Shown here piece after piece: positions 11,046 through 21,994 of a stretch of DNA of 64,000 nucleotides. The notes beneath the pieces are model-generated. The model had not been told where the DNA came from and searched no databases. It saw only the letters and a program-made list of their open reading frames with translations. How positions within the stretch are numbered: position 1 is the first letter of the stretch; every line of letters begins with the position of its first letter. This DNA comes from Podarcis raffonei (Eukaryota > Chordata > Lepidosauria > Squamata > Lacertidae): NCBI RefSeq assembly GCF_027172205.1, contig NC_070603.1, forward strand, positions 36,218,501 through 36,282,500, in the 5' to 3' direction. The translations under genes and the position numbers were made by a program.

Positions 11046-11826
11046 GTATCTGGCCATAAGGTACCCTTTGCATTCAAGAGAACTGCGAACCCCCAGGAAT
11101 GCCCTCACCGCCATTTGTCTCATCTGGGGCCTTTCCTTCATCTTCTCTGGACCTTACATCAGTTACTACCAGGAGTTTCAGGTGGCCAATGTTACTGTCT
11201 GCCATCCCATCTGGAAAGTCTCTCAGCGCAAAGTTATGGACCTCTGCACTTTTGCCTTCAGTTATGTCATTCCTGTCCTGATTCTGAGCCTCACCTACGT
11301 GAGGACCATCCGTTACCTCTGGACGTCGGTGGACCCCATTAAAGACATGTCTGATTCCAAGAAGGGCAAGCGCAAGGTCACGCGGATGATCATCATTGTG
11401 GCTGTTCTCTTCTGCCTTTGCTGGCTGCCCCATCACTTGGTCATCCTCTGCTTTTGGTTTGGCTACTTCCCACTGAACAATGCGACCTATGTGCTCAGAA
11501 TCCTCTCCCACCTGATTTCATACGCCAACTCATGTGTCAACCCCATCGTCTACGCTCTGGTATCCAAACATTTCCGTAAGGGATTCAAGAAGATCTTCAG
11601 TTGCCTCTTGCACAAAAGAGTGACCAACAAGGTTCATGTGGCACAGGTGACTCACACAGTGAGCATCTTGGAAGCGGATCTGACAGAGGTGATACACGTC
11701 AGTGAGCCCACGCATGCCAGGGCCTCCAGCTGCTGTCAAATCCCCATCCAGACATGGGGTGAGGCAGAGCAGCTGAGTCGCCAAGAGAGAGTCACCAACC
11801 CTTTCATCACTGTCAATGTCACTTAG
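11046..11826 (+). CDS. GALR2: Galanin receptor 2, exon 2
   Basis: Second and last coding exon. It completes DRY (Y at the second codon, then LAIRYPLHSRELRTPRNAL, very close to human GALR2), then TM4, extracellular loop 2 with the sequon NVT and its disulfide Cys (VCHPIW), TM5, a basic third loop (KKGKRKVTR), TM6 with CWLPHH, TM7 with NPIVY, and a cytoplasmic tail ending FITVNVT. With exon 1 the protein is 380 residues, against 387 in human. The frame is open throughout and all class A motifs are present, so the gene looks functional. The tail diverges most from the mammalian sequence. Confidence 0.96.
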
Positions 11827-12245
11827 AAAAGTGCCTTTTCTCTAGGCTCTAACCAAAGGATGAATTCCTTGGCAACTGAAGGATGTAAGGTTTTAAGAAC
11901 AGAAGATAGTGGCTGAAAACACAAGAACCAGCAGATGGCTCCAGCCAATGATATTTGATTGTTCATCGCTCCCTTCTCCACCAGAAGCCATTGCACTATC
12001 AGAGACTCAGCAAAGCAAAGCTCACAGTATACTGAGCATGAAGTAGTGCTACATGCAGAGAACAGCACTGGAAGGTGTCTTCATTTCATTTTGCACATTT
12101 TTAAAGTGGCTTCAGTTATTGGTTTGTTTTCATTGTTGTGCATTTTGTGTTCTCATTTTGTATTTTTATGCTGTGAACTGCCCTGTGATCTTCGGAGGAA
12201 GGGCATTATACAAATTTGATAAGTAAATAAATGAATTCAAATAAA
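11827..12245 (+). other. GALR2: GALR2 3' UTR and candidate poly(A) sites
   Basis: Sequence after the TAG stop. AATAAA occurs at 12226-12231 and 12240-12245. Bases about 12110-12240 (GAACTGCCCTGTGATCTTCG, then GGGCATTATACAAATTTGAT) resemble an L2/CR1-type LINE tail. The apparent poly(A) signals may therefore have come with the LINE, and the true 3' end is uncertain. Confidence 0.45.
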
Positions 12246-12557
12246 ACTCCGTTGAAGAGATTAGCTGATCAAGCAATTATTGTACTGGGAATCTGGACTC
12301 ACCAGTGTATTACAGGGGCCTGGGGAATGGGGTTCTATAGCCTAAAGGAAGAAGAGAAGGATTACTACATCAGAAAATGAGACTGGCTGGTTGATTGTGT
12401 CAAGGACTTTGGACTTTGAGTAGGAAACCTCTGGAATCTGTTACAAGGGTAAACCATGATCTCTCTGTGCTCAAGTCACAAAGCCCCCTTCAGGAGGAGT
12501 AGAGTTTAGTCCCTTCACTGCCAGCAAATATGAATCTTATAAAGTCTGTCTGTCTGT

Positions 12558-12563
<6 letters not shown>

Positions 12564-12605
<42 letters not shown>
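12564..12605. repeat. (CT)n(GT)n microsatellite
   Basis: A CT run passes directly into a GT run. Confidence 0.95.
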
Positions 12606-12679
12606 ACATACTGCACGTACTACAGATTCTAACTTCCATCCTTCAGTGTAGAGATGGGAAATCTGTGGTCCCTGATCAG

Positions 12680-12808
12680 GGCTTTTCCCCCCAGCCAGAA
12701 CTCACCGGAACTGAGTTCCGATACCTCTCAGGTGGCCATTCTAAAAGAACAAGGGAAGTGTTCATGGTAAGTTCTGGCACCTCTTTTTCTAGAAAAATAG
12801 CACTGCTC
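12680..12808 (-). repeat. Short interspersed repeat R, copy 1
   Basis: The block ends CACCTCTTTTTCTAGAAAAA-type sequence next to ATAGCACTGCT and recurs in opposite orientation at 31126-31241 with the same internal order (GAACACCTCCCTTGTTCTC phrase). Two independent copies show that it is interspersed. The family is unknown to me. Confidence 0.65.
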
Positions 12809-12825
12809 TAGATGATGTTGCGTTT

Positions 12826-12920
12826 CAGTTCCCATCAACCCCAGGCAACATGGCTAATGGCCGGAGATGATAGGAGCTGGAGTCCAGGAACATGTGGAGA
12901 GCCACAGGTTCCCCATCTCT
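12826..12920. repeat. Hairpin repeat copy (family H)
   Basis: CCCATCAACCCCAGGCAACA and AGGAGCTGGAGTCCAGGA are the diverged arms of the family H near-palindrome. Confidence 0.6.
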
Positions 12921-13009
12921 GATCTTGGGCACCCAGAGTGGGCCGTACACTCTCCAGATCTAGATTTGAGTCCAACAACTCATGGTTCCAACTGCCTTTG
13001 ATGGGTTGA

Positions 13010-13791
13010 TGTCAGAGGCTCAGGAGCAGAAGAGCAGGGGAGAGAGTAAATAGAGAGCGGAGGAGAGGAATCAGAGGGGAGCGTAGGGGAATATGACAGT
13101 GGCCCGAGAGATTCCATGAGCTTCTCCAGCGAATCAGAAGATTCCCAGGAGGGGGCGCCTATGGTAAGGGCGAGGCGAGTCCCAGGGGGGACGATCCATA
13201 AACAAGGAACCAGAGGGGAGTCCCAAAGGAGAAGCGGAGGATTAGGACCAGTTCCCCCACCAGAGCACAGTGGGGGGGAAGAGTCACATGAGTCAGGACC
13301 AGCTTCTCCTCCATCGGGGAGTGGGGAAACGGAGGGAAGGCCAGGTCCAGCTAGCCTCCCCGAAAGAGGGAGCAGTGACACAAGTGTAACGGTCAGAAGG
13401 AAAGTGGGAGGCTGCGCGCGCGCGCCAAGTTCAAATGTGGAGGAGCGCGGGACAGCAGAAAACCCGGATTGGGAGCCAGGTCCTAAAGCCCGAAAGAGAG
13501 GGGGAGAAGAGTCGGCGGACTCAGCGTCGGAAGAATCTAGGAGGGCTGAGACTCCGACTAGCAGGAGGACCCAGAGAAAGAAGGAACAGAGGAAGAGGTG
13601 GAGTAAGGCTAGAATCTTAAGCTGGTGTCAGGGGGGAGGAGATTCAGATGGGACTTCTACGGTCTAAGGCATAGACGTAGCGTTGCGCGCTGCGCGTCTG
13701 GAAATAAAACTGAACTTCAATAAAGACCTTTTAACTTGAGGAAGAAGCAGCGTCGGTCTTGTGTGAGCTGGGGCCTTGGGCAGCGCTGACA
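13010..13791 (+). mobile_element. Solo LTR, about 780 bp
   Basis: LTR fossil with matching inverted tips (TGTCAG at the start, CTGACA at the end) and near-identical flanks GTTGA (13005-13009) and GTTGT (13792-13796), an imperfect five-base duplication. AATAAA signals near 13703 and 13719 lie in the right part, as expected for R. The U3 part is strongly purine-rich and happens to hold a long open frame (13116-13667) of low-complexity Arg/Ser/Glu/Gly sequence that I do not regard as a gene. No internal region is present. The family is undetermined (retrovirus-like or Ty3-like). Confidence 0.65.
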
Positions 13792-15141
13792 GTTGTGAAT
13801 AAAGTTCATGGTGGGTTTAGGAATCTTAAGTCTTATGCTTAGTTTTTCTGTCCAAAGAATTACATTATTCTGTCCATAAAACTTATTTGTACTGCATTGT
13901 ATCTTCATTGCTTATGCTTCAATCTGTGCATACTTAATGTGAGAATAGGCCCAACTGAACTCATTGGGAGTTATTTCTGAGTAAACATGCGTTTGATTGC
14001 ACTCTTAATCACACAAGTTTAGACCTAAAAATAAATTCTTGTATCTCATAATATTCCCCCTACTCACTGCCAAAACAACAGTATACAGTCAATAGGTTTG
14101 CCAATTTGTTTGTTTGATTTGCTTTCCTAGAGTGAGCAGATTATTTTCTTCATAGGACCCACTTCTGTTATCATGCCTGCAATAAATCAATCAACTTACA
14201 ATGGTAGAAACAGAAACAATAATGATGTATAGCAGATGCTTTCTGTCTGTATAATAAAAGATTGCCAGTGTGTGTTATTTCTTTGCTGAAATTGTGTGTA
14301 CAGTCAATTTCATTCATCCAAAATAGTTCAGAAAATATGTAAGGCTTTTTAATAATCTGAAGACCATAAAATGAGGACCCTACCTAATATTTAATGTATA
14401 TGATGCAAAACAAGGGTGTTTTTCTATGGCATATACAGTACCACAGTGCAATCCCACAGTGTAGGAATGAGCGTTTACTGGGGGCAAAGTCCATGTTTTT
14501 ACATCTTGGTTATAGCAAAATAGGACAGTACGTCAAGTTGGACTTGAGATGCTAAGAGAGAGGAAAGGCTTTAAAGTCAACTTTATTATTCTGATTACTT
14601 GTGCAATGTAGTTAGTGCACAGATAAGTTTTCTCTCTCTAGGGAACATTGCACACACAAAACTATGGCCATGGGTTACAGGAAATTTGCATGTATTATAT
14701 GTACAAATAATACAAATTGCAGATCTTACAAAGAGGCCATTGGGCCATGCCTGGTGGATATATTTTGCTTTCACCCTGATGCTATTTGTGCAATTTTCAG
14801 CACAAAGTAATTTTCTATATAGCTTGGACTTGATGTTCAGTGAACGGAAATCTCAGCAGCGAGAGCTGTTTGTTGAATTTTGTCAATAAAAGCTAGGTCA
14901 GGGGCTGAGGTCCTCTTTTGTGTTCCATCTCTTCCTGATAGATAGGTACAGATTATTCTGTATGAATCCTTTCTAACTCCTGGTATCTGATTGATGGCAG
15001 TTGATATGGATAATGCACACAGCTCTGAGTACAATATTCTATAAGGAAACTTAATCAAACCACTATTGTGGATTCCAGCAGAAATTCCTTAAAAAGTATT
15101 TGTGCAACATTATTTTTTCAGTTCAACCTCCATGGAGCCGC

Positions 15142-15196
15142 CTTCTTCTTCTTCTTCTTCTCCTCCTCCTCCTCCTCCTCCTCCTCCTCCTCTTCT
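15142..15196. repeat. (TTC)n(TCC)n microsatellite
   Basis: A pyrimidine-only triplet run immediately upstream of a SINE insertion. Confidence 0.95.
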
Positions 15197-15214
15197 TTTT
15201 GTAACTGGAAACAT

Positions 15215-15550
15215 AGGTAAAGGTAAAGGGACCCCTGACCATTAGGTCCAGTCGTGGCCGACTCTGGGGTTGTGGCGCTCATCTCGCTTTATCAGCCGTG
15301 GGAGCTGGTGTACAGCTTCCGGGTCATGTGGCCAGCATGACTAAGCCGCTTCTGGCGAACTAGAGCAGCGCACGGAAACGCCGTTTACCTATTTATCTAC
15401 TTGCACTTTGACGTGCTTTCAAACTGCTAGGTGGGCGGGAGCAGGGACCGAGCAACGGGAGCTGACCCCGTCGCAGGGATTCGAACCGCGAACCTTCTGA
15501 TCAGCAAGTCCTAGGCTCTGTGGTTTAACCCACAGCGCCACCCGCGTCCC
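15215..15550 (-). repeat. tRNA-derived SINE (type B, Bov-B tail) with target duplication
   Basis: Minus-orientation SINE with its head at the right (GGGACGCGGGTGGCGCTGTG, GGTTCGAATCCC). The tail end at the left reads CCTGACCATTAGGTCCAGTC on plus, the Bov-B-like terminal sequence. It is flanked by AACTGGAAACAT (15203-15214) and AACTGGAGACAT (15552-15563), a twelve-base duplication with one mismatch. Confidence 0.88.
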
Positions 15551-16660
15551 AAACTGGAGACATACCAAATTCAAGACAAACAAACAATCCCAGAATGCAG
15601 AATATATAGTAGAGTAGCAAAGTCTCTCATCTACACTCCACAAACCCCCTTGGTCCTCACCTTTTGGATCCTACCTCCTCTTCTGAGGTTCTTGGAAACT
15701 TTTGTCTGACCATGTCAGCCAACCTCCATTAAACCTTATTGTATCCAGAACTGGTTGTTCCTACGTCAAGGTCTGCAATGCTCCCTATCAATAATCTCTA
15801 TATTTAGTCTAACAATTCTTCTGGCATGAATCATGCACGGTAACTGTATAAACACATCCTTTATATATATATCTTTATTTACCTCCCTGGTCCAAATGTT
15901 CTACAGTAGAGGGAGATATTTAATACGCATCTCATCCTTCTTCAGTTCCTTCTCATGCCGTCTCTTCATCTTTTTCAAGTCCTCTGGCTGATTGACAGGT
16001 TTCTCTCTAATGTTTCTAGCTAAGGGTTAATGTTTCTGAAAGAGGAGACATTGTGGCATGTGGTTAGCTGCTTATCTTAGCTTGGTTCCACTACTGGAGG
16101 AGGAGTGAAAGGAGGAGCAAGATTTCCATTGCTAAATTGTGCACATGAGCAGAAAGTGGGAGGAGCTGAAGAAAAACCAACCTTGACCACCACAGTAATT
16201 TACAGCCTGTGATATATGCTACTGAATACTGATTTCATAACATAGCAACGAATCCACTATCTGGGTGGAATAAAACTGCAGCCATACCCCCCACTCCCAA
16301 ACTGATTTTCAACAGGTGATGTAGGACTCTCTCCTGGTTCGAAATAAATGTGTTCTTCACAGACAGAGCTGCCTCAATACATTTTGGTTTCTAGGACGAA
16401 GACAAAGATGGCACCTCCCCTCATCCTATGTATAAAAGCTGACCAAACTGACAGCTGAGGCTTACTTCAACATGGAACAACATCTCCACTACAAATGAGG
16501 GCAGCAGACTACCTTCAGGGTGGTCCAGTGAGGTAGCATGAATCAGTCCACTCCCCACCCCTCAGCATTTGTTGCCTAAGGTGTCTGCCTCACTCTGCCT
16601 CATGATAGAGCTGGCCCTCTTGAGAGAAGCACATATCCTCACCCAACTCATTTGGGAGTG

Positions 16661-16933
16661 AGTGTGGTGTGGTGTAGTGGTTAAGAGTAGTAGACTCGTA
16701 ATCTGGGGAACTGGGTGAGCGTCTCCGCTCCTCCACATGCAGCTGCTGGGTGACCTTGGGCCAGTCACACTTCTTTGATGTCTCTCAGCCCCACTCACCC
16801 CACAGAGTGTTTGTTGTGGGGGAGGAAGGGAAAGGAGAATGTTAGCCGCTTGGAGACTCCTTAGGGTAGTGATAAAGCGGATATCAAATCCAGACTACTC
16901 CTCCTCCTCCCCTTCTTCCTCTTCCTCTTCTTC
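16661..16933 (+). repeat. CORE-SINE (MIR-like), copy 2
   Basis: Plus-orientation copy of the element at 7926-8178: tRNA-like head (GGTGTAGTGGTTAAGAGTAG), CORE phrase CTGGGTGACCTTGGGCCAGT, and a TTAGCCGCTTGGAGACTCCT tail running into TCC/TTC repeats. Confidence 0.85.
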
Positions 16934-17227
16934 CTACAATGGAGGCAGGTTCAAGGAGAACTAAAGGAAGGAAGCTATTGAAATTCACAAGAAAACTAAC
17001 AAATGACTATTCATACACTGGGAACTGAAGCATGTGCATAAGGAGTTGTCCAGTGAAAGTCACTTAACTCAGAGTTCAGGAGACTGATTCTAGAAACAGA
17101 GGTGAGTGGAAAAACCAAGAATAAAATATAAAATACTGATAGACACGAAAGATAGAGGAGGTTTCTCCCTGCTGGATATGAGATTATATTATGAAGCATT
17201 TTCTCCATTGCCTTCTTTTTGCTATTT

Positions 17228-17591
17228 AAAAAGGTAAAGGTAAAGGTACCCCTGCCCGTACGGGCCAGTCTTGACAGACTCTAGGGTTGTGCGCTCATCT
17301 CACTCTATAGGCTGGGAGCCAGCGCTGTCCGCAGACACTTCCGGGTCACGTGGCCAGCGTGACAAGCTGCATCTGGCGAGCCAGCGCAGCACACGGAACG
17401 CCGTTTACCTTCCCGCTGGTAAGCGGTCCCTATTTATCTACTTGCACCCGGAGGTGCTTTTGAACTGCTAGGTTGGCAGGCGCTGGGACCGAACGACGGG
17501 AGCGCACCCTGCCGCGGGGATTCGAACCGCCGACCATGTGATCGGCAAGTCCTAGGCACTGAGGTTTTACCCACAGCGCCACCCGCGTCCC
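17228..17591 (-). repeat. tRNA-derived SINE (type A)
   Basis: Full-length copy in minus orientation, with the head at right (GGGACGCGGGTGGCGCTGTG) and the CCTTTACCTTTACCTT tail at left. CTATTT flanks it on both sides as a possible short target duplication. Confidence 0.87.
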
Positions 17592-17752
17592 TATTTGGCA
17601 GATTATAAAAGCAGGCATTATGCAAGGCCCATTATTCAATTCCCTTGAGGACGCATCTGAGGAACTTACACACATAAAAGTGGATAGTGTTACATGTCAG
17701 GCTGCCCCTGCAATTCTGATGAGCACCTGCAGCTAAAATGGTCATCTTAACT

Positions 17753-17936
17753 CAGTGGCGTAGCGTGGGGGGTGCAGGGGGGGCCGGCCGCACCGGGCGC
17801 AACACCCCACAGAGTGTTTGTTGGGGGTTAGGGTTAGGGGGCGCAAATCCACGGGTTAGGGGACGTAAATCCATGGGTTAGGGGGCGCAAATTACTTGCC
17901 TTGCCCCGGGTGCTGACAACCCACGCTACGCCACTG
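17753..17936. mobile_element. hAT-type miniature element with 8-bp target duplication
   Basis: 184-bp element with perfect inverted tips CAGTGGCGTAGCGTGG / CCACGCTACGCCACTG, flanked by TCTTAACT at 17745-17752 and 17937-17944. An eight-base duplication with CAGTG tips is the hAT signature. It encodes nothing. Inside are three or four tandem units of the type GGGTTAGGGGGCGCAAAT and, at about 17803-17828, CACCCCACAGAGTGTTTGTT-like text found in the local CORE-SINEs. Confidence 0.88.
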
Positions 17937-18198
17937 TCTTAACTCCATCTAGCAATTAGGCCACTCAGGGCCACTTCAAAAGAAACTAACACCCCCCCCC
18001 CCAATTTCGTCAAGTACCATGAAGCAAAAATCTCAAGTCTCTCAGAAATGTTCTCTACAAGTAATCTTTCATTAGATTCCCTTGCTGCTGATTTTTTTAA
18101 AAAAACAAAACAGAAACTCATCAGCTCTCCAGAGAGGTGGGACAACCAGCCACTGCTCATTTTCACCAGTTGTACAATTTTACTTCACTATAGCTGCA

Positions 18199-18463
18199 TA
18201 CAGTGGATGCTCGGGTTGCGAACGTGATCCGTGCAGGAAGCACGTCCGAAACCTGCAGCGCCCGCAATCCGCAGCACCGCGTCTGCGCATGCGCGGCTCG
18301 CCTTTCAGCACTTCTGCACATGCGCAAAGTGCGATTTAGTGCTTCTGCACATGCGCAAGCGCCGAAACCCAGAAGTAATCCGTTCCGGTACTTCCAGGTT
18401 CGACACGGTGCATAAGCCGAAATTGCGCAACCCAAAGCGTCTGTAACCCGAGGTATGACTGTA
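18199..18463. mobile_element. Tigger-like miniature element, family T2
   Basis: TACAGTGGATGCTCGGGTTG at the left end and a GTAACCCGAGGTATGACTGTA-type right end form diverged inverted tips with TA targets. The interior is CpG-rich, with repeats of a TTCTGCACATGCGCA unit. It is related in tip sequence to family T1 but has a different body. Non-coding. Confidence 0.75.
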
Positions 18464-19377
18464 TTTTTCAAATTATTCATTGGCTAGCATTAGCTGTGGG
18501 GTTGGGGAGGAAATTAGGAAGCAGGGAAAAAAGAAAACTCCAGACACCAAACCATTTGGCCTGGTCTGAAAGGGACAAAGCTGGTTTAAAACTGAATAGG
18601 CAATAAATCGTGTATTCAGATACACACCCATATTTGGTTGGCCTATCTGGATTCTGAAGAAAAGAACATATTATAAGTTGCAGGCTTTGTTTTGCACTCA
18701 TCGCTGCCACCAGGGAATGAAAGTTAGAAAGGTACCTTGAAAAACAGGATAAGTGTGACAAAGGAAAACTCCGAGTCAACTTTGCTCTTCAAATAATGCA
18801 GGATTTTGACTATCAAATGCATTTGTGGCCATTCTGGGCCACAGAGTAGGACTGAATGGCTCGGAAGGAGTGATGAAGTGTGGTGCAAATTATATGTCAG
18901 TCACACATTAGTCCCTAGACACTGCTAAATCAACTCATGGGGGGGGGGAACAATGTGAGGAAGACACAGCCTTTCAGTTTGTTTGACTTGCTGCCTTCTT
19001 ATACATTGATTTTGATTTTCTGTAACCTGTGGCATCTACACAATTAGCAGTGCAGAATAAGTTTAGTCCATTATCATGCATAACATTATTCCAATAAGTC
19101 CCTTTTTCATAAAAAGGGTATACTTCAGATTTCGTTTCTTCTTCTACAGTCTAGCATACCAGTTTAGGAACTCACAAAAGGAAAGTAATTATGACTGCAT
19201 GAAATAAATTCATGATTTCTGTTAGCATGTTATTGTTATTTGTCTGATGATGTATATAATCCCCCTATCCCCCCAAAACACCCCAAACTTCTGTCTATTT
19301 GTGTCAGAACATTATTGAATTCAGCTTTGGCGATTCAGATGTTTTGGCTTAATTGCTCATAAATCAGCACATTTACA

Positions 19378-19706
19378 GAGCCTAGGGCTTGCTGATCGGA
19401 AGGTTGACAGTTCGAATCCCCGCAACGAGGTGAGCTCCCGTTGCTCGGTCCCAGTGCCTGCCCACCTAGCAGTTCAAAAGCACGTCAAGTGCAAGTAGAT
19501 AAACAGGTACCGCTCTGGTGGGAAGATAAACGGCGTTTCCGTGTGCTGCTCTGGTTCGCCAGAAGCGGCTTAGTCATGCTGGCCACATGACCCGGAAGCT
19601 GTCTGCGGACAAACTCCGGCTCCTCAGCCTATAGAGCGAGATGAGCGCCGCAACCCCAGAGTCGTCCATGACTGGACCTAATGGTCAGGGGTCCCTTTAC
19701 CTTTAA
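19378..19706 (+). repeat. tRNA-derived SINE (type B), 5'-truncated
   Basis: It begins inside the tRNA-like head (GGGCTTGCTGATCGGAAGGT, then GTTCGAATCCCCGC) and ends with the Bov-B-like tail CCTAATGGTCAGGGGTCCCT followed by TTTACCTTTA. The first part of the head is missing. Confidence 0.85.
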
Positions 19707-21994
19707 ACCATCAACACACCAGTCTTAATTTAAACATACAAACTGATATATACACTATCCAAATATGCAAACAGGTATCCACACAAAATTGACATTTGTA
19801 ACAAAAAAATGTTCAATTGTAGCAAAAGTGGGGAGGTCCTCAAATCATTGTGTAATAGATGGTGGGTGCTTATCCTCTGGACGTCTAGTACAAGTCCCTT
19901 GGCAACCATAAAGGCTTGTGAGAAAGGTCATAATGACCCACACTTTGAACTGGACCTGAAAAGCAACAACTCAGAAGCCGATGAAGCTTTTTCAAAACAA
20001 GGAGTCAATATGCTTCCAACACCTAGATCCCAGTAAACAATTTGGCTGCCACATACAAGAAGTTCTTACACGCTTCAGAAAGTTCAGAAGCAGCCTCAGA
20101 AAACCGCTAGAGTTCAGGTGGCAACACGAAAGCTAGTCATTTTCTCCTTCTGCACTTGTACATGAAAATTTCACGCCAGGACTGAGACAAAATTTGAGAA
20201 ACTCAATTAGTTTGATCCCTGCAGCCTGGCAGAGGAAAGGGAGTCGTGGGTGGGTTGTGACTTCATGGGAGACACAGCGATTTGGAGGCTAGTTTGGGAT
20301 TTCAAAAGATCATGCCTGGCAGGTCCAAGAGCCCAGTGGCTGCAACCTGGAAGGCAAAAGTGTTGATTAACGTTTCCCGAGCTCCAAATGAAAAGGAATC
20401 AAAGGAAGCCAATAGAAAAGGATGTGGCAAATTGCTGATGAGCTGTTCTGCACTGATTCTTAGTATCCAAGGAAACAGCTTGAGGCTGCTAGCTCCAAGG
20501 CAGAATCTATAAGGATATTCTGAGTTAATTTGTCCTTTCATTGCTTTGTTGCCATCTCCTGTCCTCTCTCCACCACCCATTAACAGAGACATCCTCTTGT
20601 TCCTAATTGCACAGACACACCACTTTTGCATCACTATTTTCTCTCTCACTTCCAGTCTTGCCTCCATTTAAGCCCATCTATAATCAGACATTTTGTAGTT
20701 AGGGGGACTTACGGAAATCATTGCAGGACATGAAAACAGGTTGCCAGGTAGACTTCAAGTTATTTAACTGCCTTAAATACAAATCTTGTAACATTTAAAA
20801 CAAGAGTCGAGTGCTTGTCAGTCACCCCAGAGCCTTTGCACTCATTTGCCAGAGCAAATTTACACCTTAATGAGCAATTGGGTAGAGTCTTGCCTGCTTG
20901 CTTTCTCTTATATATCTCCATGAAAAAGAGGCTAGAGAGGCTTACTTTCTTCCTCCCCCTCCCAATTCAGAGAGGGAGCCTAGAACAGCCCTGTGGGGAC
21001 TCCCCCCCAATAGGTCTCCCAGGCCTATGCTCCTGCCCTGCTTGCAATGCCTTAAAGAAAGGGCAACGTTTTCTTAAAGAAAGAAAAAGAATAATCAGTG
21101 ACTGCTCAGTCAGGGAAACAACATGCTGTTGCCAAAAATCAGGACATTTTCAGTTCTGTTCTTTTATGGAGTTTTGGACCTATTTAGATTATAGGTTCCA
21201 GGATCCAAAGCTACATCATCAACCATTAGCATTGGTTGGCAGGCATAAAGTATTCTGAATATCTTGCCAGAACAGTCTGGACATCATTAGCATCATTTAT
21301 ATAAAAATGAAACGTTTGCCGAACCTTAAGAAACTTGTCTTTCTTAGTTTGTTCCCAGCTCAACTGTATTTTATACGCTGGTTTCTCCATAAATATTAAA
21401 AAACCACACCTGGTTGTACCAAGCCTCTTTGTTGATTCCCTCTAGATGTTTCCAGTTTTTAAGAACCAGCGATTCGTGCTGCAGCTAGGAGATGCAAAAT
21501 CAGTTCTTTTATAATGGTGACACTCTTCATTCAGTCCTTCCTGTGCCCTTGGAAAGGGAACAGATGGGGTCTGTATAATGGCCTGCTTAGTAATTAGCTG
21601 AATTTTGACACAGATCATATCCCAGAACTCTGATACTGATGGGCAGGTCCCACCATGTAGAAGTATGTGTCCTTACTAGGTTTCCTGCACCAATATTGCA
21701 GGGAAAGATTTGACTTTATATATGGAAGTTTAATTGGAGTGAAATGTCATCTAAATGCCATTTAAGTGTAGTTCCTTTTATTAGGGCAGAGGTTGAGCAT
21801 AATGAGGCTCTTCACTGAATTTTACTCCAGCTTGCTGAGTTAAGCTTATATTGTAAATCATCCTCCAAAGACAGCTGAAAAGCAGTCAAAATGCCAATGT
21901 CCAGTGTTTATTATTTTATAGGTGACACTTGACCTCTGGCATTGGGGCCAAAAGAAATAATGATATGTTCAAAACTTTTAGTTGCCTGCTTATC

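Noticed and set aside
13116-13667. 183-codon open frame as a novel host gene
   Set aside because: It sits inside a solo LTR and is low-complexity, purine-driven sequence.
17815-17900. Interstitial telomere repeat (TTAGGG)
   Set aside because: Only a few TTAGGG motifs occur, embedded in longer 26-28-base units inside a hAT miniature element.
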